Shown one piece after another: positions 1 to 4,340 of a stretch of DNA of 7,254 nt (position 1 is its first letter; every line of letters starts with the position of its first letter). Under the pieces are notes generated by a model. That model saw only the letters and a list, made by a program, of their open reading frames with translations. It had not been told where the DNA came from and searched no databases. The translations under genes were made by a program, and so were the position numbers. The stretch comes from Geopsychrobacter sp. (lineage in GTDB: Bacteria; Desulfobacterota; Desulfuromonadia; Desulfuromonadales; Geopsychrobacteraceae), in assembly GCA_021647445.1 (NCBI GenBank), contig JAKIUS010000081.1, positions 1-7,254 on the forward strand, in the 5' to 3' direction.

Positions 1-2
1 TC

Positions 3-398
3 ACAAAGGTAGAAGTTAATATTGGGACACGAAAAGAGTTACCCCCGGTGCGTATTGAGCCACGAAGGCTGGTTCAAGTTCTGGTCAATCTTCTTCTAAA
101 TGTACGCGATGCCTTTCTGCCTGATTCAAAAACAATAAACATCTCCGGCGGTGAAGATTCTGACACGATCTGGCTGAGCATCAAAGATACAGGCCATGGT
201 ATCTCCCTGCAGGCTCAACAACGAATTTTCGATCCTTTTTTCACCACGAAACAACCGGGTCAAGGCAGGGGCCTCGGCTTATCAGTTTGCCAAAAAGTGA
301 TGGAAGAAGCCAACGGACAAATACTGATCAGCCAAGAGGAAACGACGGGATCCACCTTCCGCCTGATATTTCCACGGGATGAGGACTCTGAAATATGA
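3..398 (+). CDS. Sensor histidine kinase, C-terminal ATPase domain (5' partial)
   Basis: This is the C-terminal 131 residues of a sensor histidine kinase; the frame is open to the window's left edge, so the sensor and phosphoacceptor-His regions are outside. All the ATP-binding boxes of a HATPase_c domain are visible. The N box is at about residues 25-37 (QVLVNLLLNVRDA), the G1 box is DTGHGI at 62-67, the F box is FDPFFTTK at 76-83, and the G2 box GRGLGLS begins at 88. This box style is typical of the NtrB/PAS-type kinases that pair with sigma-54 activators. The stop codon overlaps the start of the next gene (ATGA, 395-398), so the two are almost certainly translationally coupled and form a cognate pair. 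The kinase would phosphorylate the regulator encoded directly downstream. The signal it senses cannot be inferred because the sensor part is missing. An internal ATG at 48 is not the real start, since the domain begins before it. Confidence 0.93.
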   Translation, partial: TKVEVNIGTRKELPPVRIEPRRLVQVLVNLLLNVRDAFLPDSKTINISGGEDSDTIWLSIKDTGHGISLQAQQRIFDPFFTTKQPGQGRGLGLSVCQKVMEEANGQILISQEETTGSTFRLIFPRDEDSEI

Positions 399-1747
399 CC
401 CAGAACAAACAAATCCTTGTGATTGATGATGATGCCGGAATGCGGGATATGTGCCGACTGGTTCTGGAACGGGCGGAATATCAAGTTTCAGAGGCCGGGC
501 TGGCCAAAGATGCCTTAAGTCTGTTGTCAGCACATAATTTCAACTTGATTCTTTGTGATATTCGTATGCCTGAAGTGGATGGCCTTGAGTTTCTCAAAGA
601 AAAAGAGCGGCTCGGATTAACAGGCACCGTTGTTATGATGAGCGCCTATGGAACTATAGACACCGCCATTGAGTGCCTGAAAAATGGTGCCTATGATTAT
701 ATTTCCAAGCCCTTCAAACCGGATGAAATTCTGTTGACTCTGAAAAAGGCAGAAGAACGCTTACGTTTACTCGATGAAAATCGTCTACTCAAAGAACAAC
801 TTGGCGACCCTCAGGGTGCTAAAGACATTATCTATCAAAGCCGGTCGATGGAACAGTTGCTAGAAATGGTTCAGCGCGTTTCGCAGTCGACCTCTCCGGT
901 TCTTGTGACCGGAGAAACGGGAACTGGCAAAGAATTGATTGCCAGATTCCTCCATCTTGCCGGCCCACGCTGTGAGAAGCCCTTTCTCGCCATAAACTGT
1001 GCTGCGTTGACAAAGGAACTTCTGGAGAGTGAGCTCTTCGGCCACGCCCGAGGGGCCTTTACCGGCGCAGAAAAAGCGCGAGATGGAATATTCAAAGCGG
1101 CGGATGGGGGCACCCTGTTTCTGGACGAAATAGGTGAACTCCCCCTTGAACTCCAGCCAAAACTACTCCGCGTACTCCAAGAGGGGGAAGTTCGCAGGGT
1201 CGGCGAAAATCAACCAACTAAAGTTGACGTCAGAGTAATTACAGCAACGGCCCTAAAGCTCAGTGAAGAAGTTGAACGAAAACGGTTTCGAAGTGACCTT
1301 TTTTATCGGTTAGCAGTCGTCGAACTAGTTATCCCTCCCTTAAGGGAACGAAAATCGGATATCAAACCTCTTGTCGAACATTTTCTCAAAAAATTTTCGC
1401 GTCACGAACGACGGCCTCTCCCAGTCTTAGGGGAGGGTGTCATCGAACAATTTTGTGCCCATGATTGGCCAGGGAATGTCCGTGAACTTGAAAATTTCAT
1501 TGAAAAAACACTCATCTTTTGCCGGGGAAATACCCTGAATCTGAATGACATCCCTTGGGAAATCCGCCGCATTGAACCTAGAGAAGACGATGACTATTCA
1601 CTGAAAAAAGCCGTGGCCAGACTCGAGCGGGAATATATACAAAAGGCGTTGCGATCTACCCAACAAAATCGCACCAAAGCGGCAAAGTTACTCGAAATAA
1701 GCCTGCGAACTCTTCATTACAAGATCAAGAACTATGACATGGAATAG
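395..1747 (+). CDS. NtrC-family sigma-54-dependent response regulator
   Basis: A full-length (450 aa) three-domain sigma-54 activator. The receiver domain (about 5-120) has the acidic pair D11/D12, phosphoacceptor D55 in LCDIRMPEVDG, S83 and K105 (SKPF). The central AAA+ domain (about 145-385) has Walker A GETGTGKE at 173-180, the sigma-54-contacting GAFTGA loop at 220-225, Walker B LFLDE ending at D244-E245, the arginine-rich FRSDLFYRL segment and the WPGNVRELEN motif. The C-terminus (425-450, NRTKAAKLLEIS...) is a Fis-type helix-turn-helix. No key residue is missing, so it should be phosphorylatable, ATP-hydrolysing and DNA-binding. The ATG overlaps the upstream kinase stop by 4 bp. The gene faces the pilus operon across a gap containing a candidate sigma-54 promoter, so it is the likely activator of pilV and downstream genes. 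It resembles PilR in architecture, but orthology cannot be assigned from sequence alone. Confidence 0.96.
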   Translation: MTQNKQILVIDDDAGMRDMCRLVLERAEYQVSEAGLAKDALSLLSAHNFNLILCDIRMPEVDGLEFLKEKERLGLTGTVVMMSAYGTIDTAIECLKNGAYDYISKPFKPDEILLTLKKAEERLRLLDENRLLKEQLGDPQGAKDIIYQSRSMEQLLEMVQRVSQSTSPVLVTGETGTGKELIARFLHLAGPRCEKPFLAINCAALTKELLESELFGHARGAFTGAEKARDGIFKAADGGTLFLDEIGELPLELQPKLLRVLQEGEVRRVGENQPTKVDVRVITATALKLSEEVERKRFRSDLFYRLAVVELVIPPLRERKSDIKPLVEHFLKKFSRHERRPLPVLGEGVIEQFCAHDWPGNVRELENFIEKTLIFCRGNTLNLNDIPWEIRRIEPREDDDYSLKKAVARLEREYIQKALRSTQQNRTKAAKLLEISLRTLHYKIKNYDME

Positions 1748-1774
1748 CAACGCAATATCTGCACACTCGATCGC

Positions 1775-1800
1775 GCAAAGATTGCACTATTGTTCTTTGC
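1775..1800. promoter_or_regulatory. Inverted repeat, possible activator (enhancer) binding site
   Basis: A perfect 7-bp inverted repeat, GCAAAGA (1775-1781) and TCTTTGC (1794-1800), with a 12-bp spacer. Its centre is about 100 bp upstream of the start predicted from the sigma-54 promoter at 1861-1876. That is the usual distance for NtrC-type enhancer sites, which typically bind dimers at dyads. No T-run follows, so it does not look like a terminator for the regulator gene. Binding by the upstream regulator is inference. Confidence 0.4.
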
Positions 1801-1860
1801 CTGACCGGATAACATAAGAAAATCCTAAGTTCCCAGCAACTTACAGACAAGCAGAACTGC

Positions 1861-1876
1861 TGGCCCACAAATTGCT
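1861..1876 (+). promoter_or_regulatory. Candidate sigma-54 (-24/-12) promoter of the pilus operon
   Basis: The sequence TGGCCCACAAATTGCT fits the sigma-54 consensus TGGCAC-N5-TTGCW with correct spacing between the GG (1862-1863) and GC (1874-1875) elements. The only departure is C for A at the fifth base. Predicted transcription start is near 1886-1888, giving a leader of about 70 nt before pilV. A sigma-54 activator gene lies immediately upstream, which makes a functional site much more likely. Confidence 0.72.
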
Positions 1877-1956
1877 GTACTCCTTAAATAGTCTATATGG
1901 AGCGTCAATTCTTACTGAACCGTTTTTTCAAACATTATTGAATAAAGAAGACGTCT

Positions 1957-2373
1957 ATGCCAAAAAATAGTCTAAGCAACGAGCAGGGGTTCACCCTCAT
2001 TGAGCTTTTAATCTCAATGACAATTTTTGCCATCGGCATGCTTGCGATTGCCAGAGTTCAGCTGACGGCTATCAAATATAATTCCAGTTCCAATACAAGG
2101 TCTGTTGCGGTTGCATTAACGCAAAGAGTTATTGAAGACATTATCTCTTGGGACAATGATTCAACCGCCTTTGACACGACTCAAGCAAACGTCGTTTACG
2201 ATCTTGACACCAATTCAGCGGCCAACACCCTGTCCATTCCTGGAGCCGGTACCTATTCAGCGAACTACAACATCACGACCACCCTCGGGTCTGATCTTGT
2301 CGTTGTTTCCGTAACCGTTGCAAACACCACGGGGCGGACAATGACGATGGTTACGAGTCGGAGAAGAATATGA
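1957..2373 (+). CDS. pilV: PilV-like type IV minor prepilin
   Basis: A 138-residue minor pilin precursor. The leader has 11 residues and ends in a prepilin peptidase site, QG|FTLIELL, with cleavage expected after G11, F12 as first mature residue and the conserved Glu at +5 (E16). The hydrophobic N-terminal helix (FTLIELLISMTIFAIGMLAI, residues 12-31) anchors the subunit in the inner membrane before assembly and packs in the pilus core. The short size, the GMLAIARVQ segment after the helix and its place as first of three pilin-like genes fit the PilV group. A modest ribosome site (AAGAAG, 1945-1950) lies 6 nt before the ATG. It is the first gene after the sigma-54 promoter, and its stop overlaps the pilW start by ATGA. 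Minor pilins of this set prime pilus assembly and help export PilY1. The family call rests on motif and position; the C-terminal half is divergent. Confidence 0.88.
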   Translation: MPKNSLSNEQGFTLIELLISMTIFAIGMLAIARVQLTAIKYNSSSNTRSVAVALTQRVIEDIISWDNDSTAFDTTQANVVYDLDTNSAANTLSIPGAGTYSANYNITTTLGSDLVVVSVTVANTTGRTMTMVTSRRRI

Positions 2374-3227
2374 AAAATATCACTCCAGAGAATACTGCGC
2401 GCCAGGCTGGATTTACTCTTATTGAGATGCTTGTGGTCATGGCTATTCTGGGTATCGCAATGACAGTCGTTTACAACGTGTTTCTTTCAAGTCAGAAAAC
2501 GATCTACACCCAAGATGAAATCATCGATGTTCAACAAAACCTACGGATCTCTGCAGAATTACTGAGTCGCGAGATCCGCATGGCGGGCTTGCTGATTCCT
2601 GCCAGCGCAAACCCAATCAGCAATGCCTCCACTGCAACCCTACTCGAGCTGCAAGTGGCCTCGGCAACCGGAGAATATGCCCGTATTGCAACGGACAATC
2701 TACTCTCAACAACCGTTACCAGCACCGACATTATCCCCTTTACCATCGCTCAGGCGGCAATGGCCAGCCAGTTTGCGCTTAACGACAGGGTCAGAATATA
2801 TCGTCCCGCCAGTAGCAGTGAACCTGCCAGTGCCGTATATACGGTCGCTGTTGATCCAACGGGAACAACATTAAGCTTAAGTGGCTTCACAACACCCGAC
2901 CTGCAAATTAATGCTTCAGACATGATAGTCAAAGTAGCCGCCGGGGCACCTAACCCGAATACGATCCGCTACACGCTGGTTTTAGATCAGATTTTACGCA
3001 CGGTTAACGGTGGAGTCAGCCAGGTCGTAGCCGACAATATTACCAACCTGCAATTTGTCTATACCTTAACAGATGGCACCACGACTAACACCCCGACAAC
3101 CTTTAATAACATCAGATCTATTCAAATAACGATCAATGGACGAAACCTAAGAACCGATGCTTTCAACAACAATACCAATGTGCGGGACCGCCGGTTAGTT
3201 ACTCTGGTTAAAATCCGGAATACTTAA
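2370..3227 (+). CDS. pilW: PilW-like type IV minor prepilin
   Basis: A 285-residue pilin-like precursor with a 14-residue leader and prepilin peptidase site AG|FTLIEMLV (cleavage after G14, Glu +5 at E19). The hydrophobic helix (about 15-38) is followed by an IRMAGLL segment seen in PilW proteins. The larger size, and the C-terminal stretch that predicts beta strands (TNLQFVYTLTDG, then IRSIQITINGRN and a final RRLVTLVKIRN), also fit PilW. Its ATG overlaps the pilV stop (ATGA, 2370-2373), so translation is coupled. Known role in the family: part of the minor pilin initiation complex, with PilV, PilX and PilY1, in the inner membrane and then at the pilus tip. No cysteines were seen in the mature protein. 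Confidence 0.88.
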   Translation: MKNITPENTARQAGFTLIEMLVVMAILGIAMTVVYNVFLSSQKTIYTQDEIIDVQQNLRISAELLSREIRMAGLLIPASANPISNASTATLLELQVASATGEYARIATDNLLSTTVTSTDIIPFTIAQAAMASQFALNDRVRIYRPASSSEPASAVYTVAVDPTGTTLSLSGFTTPDLQINASDMIVKVAAGAPNPNTIRYTLVLDQILRTVNGGVSQVVADNITNLQFVYTLTDGTTTNTPTTFNNIRSIQITINGRNLRTDAFNNNTNVRDRRLVTLVKIRNT

Positions 3228-3240
3228 AAGAGGTACAAAA

Positions 3241-3819
3241 ATGTCTCAGCCTTACGGCAAAACTTTTTTTCAGTGTCGCGCGTTGCGACCTGCGACCAGG
3301 ACCTTAGGAAACCAGCAAGGGATGGCCCTGATTGTGACCTTGGGAATTCTGGCAGTACTCAGTGTTCTGGGTGCCTTGCTGCTGAACACGACCACGACTG
3401 AAATCAAAATTTCTCGTAACTACCTTGATTCCCAGCAGGCGATGTACGTTGCCGAGCGGGCCGTCGAATATGCCTACGAAAGAGCAACTAACATCGCCGG
3501 AGATGTCGACCTGATCAATGATAATGATGGCAGTGGAAACCCACATGTCGACAGTATTGCCATTGATATCGATGGCGATGGCACGGCAGATGCTAGCCTC
3601 GAAGCTAACCCGCCTGTTGGTACTGCGGGTCACGATCCAGATAAAAACCGCTTACGTTTTGTCGGTGCCGGTCCCCCACCAACCGGCTCGGGGAGCGATG
3701 CTTCAAAATTCAAAGCAAATTACTATGTCGTAAGAGCCACCGGGGTTTACCCCCTGGCTGTTGCCAACCCTGCGCGCAGCACAATTATTGCTGAAGCCGG
3801 CAGAGTCGTTCCCAAGTAA
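3241..3819 (+). CDS. pilX: PilX-like minor pilin
   Basis: A 192-residue protein of the PilX N-terminal type. A long leader of about 27 residues ends in QQG|MALIVTLGILAVLSV, followed by TTTTEIKISRNYLDSQQAMY and an AERAVEYAYERA helix; this order is the hallmark of PilX_N proteins. The usual Glu at +5 is replaced by a hydrophobic residue, as is common in PilX/GspK-like subunits that sit at the very tip. An acidic loop DIDGDGTAD (D109, D111, D113, D117) looks like a calcium-binding loop. The ATG at 3241 is preferred because AGAGGT (3229-3234) lies 6 nt upstream; the later ATG at 3322 would remove the leader. It is 13 nt from pilW and in the same operon. Function is inferred from the family: tip minor pilin that works with PilV, PilW and PilY1. 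Confidence 0.86.
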   Translation: MSQPYGKTFFQCRALRPATRTLGNQQGMALIVTLGILAVLSVLGALLLNTTTTEIKISRNYLDSQQAMYVAERAVEYAYERATNIAGDVDLINDNDGSGNPHVDSIAIDIDGDGTADASLEANPPVGTAGHDPDKNRLRFVGAGPPPTGSGSDASKFKANYYVVRATGVYPLAVANPARSTIIAEAGRVVPK

Positions 3820-3864
3820 TCGATTTTCACCCCTATGCCGCACTGGATACAGACGGAGGTTCGC

Positions 3865-4266
3865 ATGAAAAAGCGTTTTTTTTGGATGGTGGTTGTCATA
3901 ACCCTGATGATCGGAGCCAGCAGTTTTCAGGCATTGGCGGATAAAGATAAAACCGATAAAGATAAAAGTCGGGCGACTGGCTACAACAATATGATCCCCT
4001 ACGACGGAGCTTTCAAAGCGGACGCGATTTATAACCGTCCCTCGCCAACAGTCACTGCCAGAGCATTGACGTGGCAAGGCAGCCGTGGTCCGACTCGCCT
4101 GACCCAAATCCGATGCATAACGGCGCGCAAGAAAATTGATAACTACGGCGTCTGGACCGGCAACCTCGACCGCGCTGGCAACTGTCTTGATCCAGGCGAG
4201 CCGATGCAATGGACTTTGGGGAACTATCTGAATTTTCTCCAATCGAAACCCAAAACGCACAAATGA
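3865..4266 (+). CDS. Small exported protein resembling the PilY1 vWA insert
   Basis: A 133-residue protein of unknown function, probably secreted. Residues 1-25 form a clear Sec signal peptide (MKKR, hydrophobic core, AxA-like end at QALA|D), followed by a charged DKDKTDKDK stretch encoded by two copies of a 15-bp unit. The start at 3865 is chosen because GGAGG (3855-3859) sits 5 nt before it; the in-frame ATG at 3835 would bury the signal peptide. The C-terminal half matches a segment of PilY1 encoded downstream. Here C84, C107 and LGNYLN (118-123) have spacings of 23 and 11; in PilY1, C222, C247 and LGNYLN (258-263) have spacings of 25 and 11. It may therefore be a duplicated or detached piece of the PilY1 domain, perhaps a partner or assembly aid at the pilus tip. 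That role is inference. It lies 45 nt after pilX and 74 nt before pilY1. Confidence 0.82.
   Translation: MKKRFFWMVVVITLMIGASSFQALADKDKTDKDKSRATGYNNMIPYDGAFKADAIYNRPSPTVTARALTWQGSRGPTRLTQIRCITARKKIDNYGVWTGNLDRAGNCLDPGEPMQWTLGNYLNFLQSKPKTHK
3940..3969 (+). repeat. Two tandem 15-bp units coding DKDKT/DKDKS
   Basis: Two near-identical copies of GATAAAGATAAAACC, differing at the last two bases, encode a charged linker directly after the signal peptide of the small exported protein. This is a likely slippage-derived spacer; no other role is visible. Confidence 0.6.
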
Positions 4267-4267
4267 C

Positions 4268-4303
4268 CCCTGCCGGGATATTCTCATCGCAGGGAAGAAT
4301 ATC
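4268..4303 (+). promoter_or_regulatory. Overlapping inverted repeats in the pilY1 leader
   Basis: Two interleaved perfect inverted repeats lie between the small gene and pilY1. CCCTGC (4268-4273) pairs with GCAGGG (4289-4294), and GATATTCT (4277-4284) pairs with AGAATATC (4296-4303). Each places an arm in the other's loop, so as RNA they are alternative hairpins or, less likely given the 1-nt connector, a pseudoknot. No T-run follows. They end 23 nt before the pilY1 ribosome site, so a role in translation or mRNA processing is possible but unproven. Confidence 0.4.
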
Positions 4304-4340
4304 AAAGATAACTGCCGATTCGTCTCAAAGGAGTAACACC

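Noticed and set aside
1741..1960. Intrinsic terminator after the response regulator gene
   Set aside because: The inverted repeats present are not followed by a T-run, and the T6 run at 1923-1928 has no stable stem before it.
3835..4266. Upstream start (3835) for the small exported protein
   Set aside because: ATG 3865 has GGAGG at proper distance and starts a typical MKKR signal peptide; the upstream start would add ten residues in front of it.
3703..4305. A 200-residue open frame on the - strand
   Set aside because: It lies opposite pilX and the small exported gene, has no ribosome site or recognisable motif, and is a shadow of the + strand coding frames.
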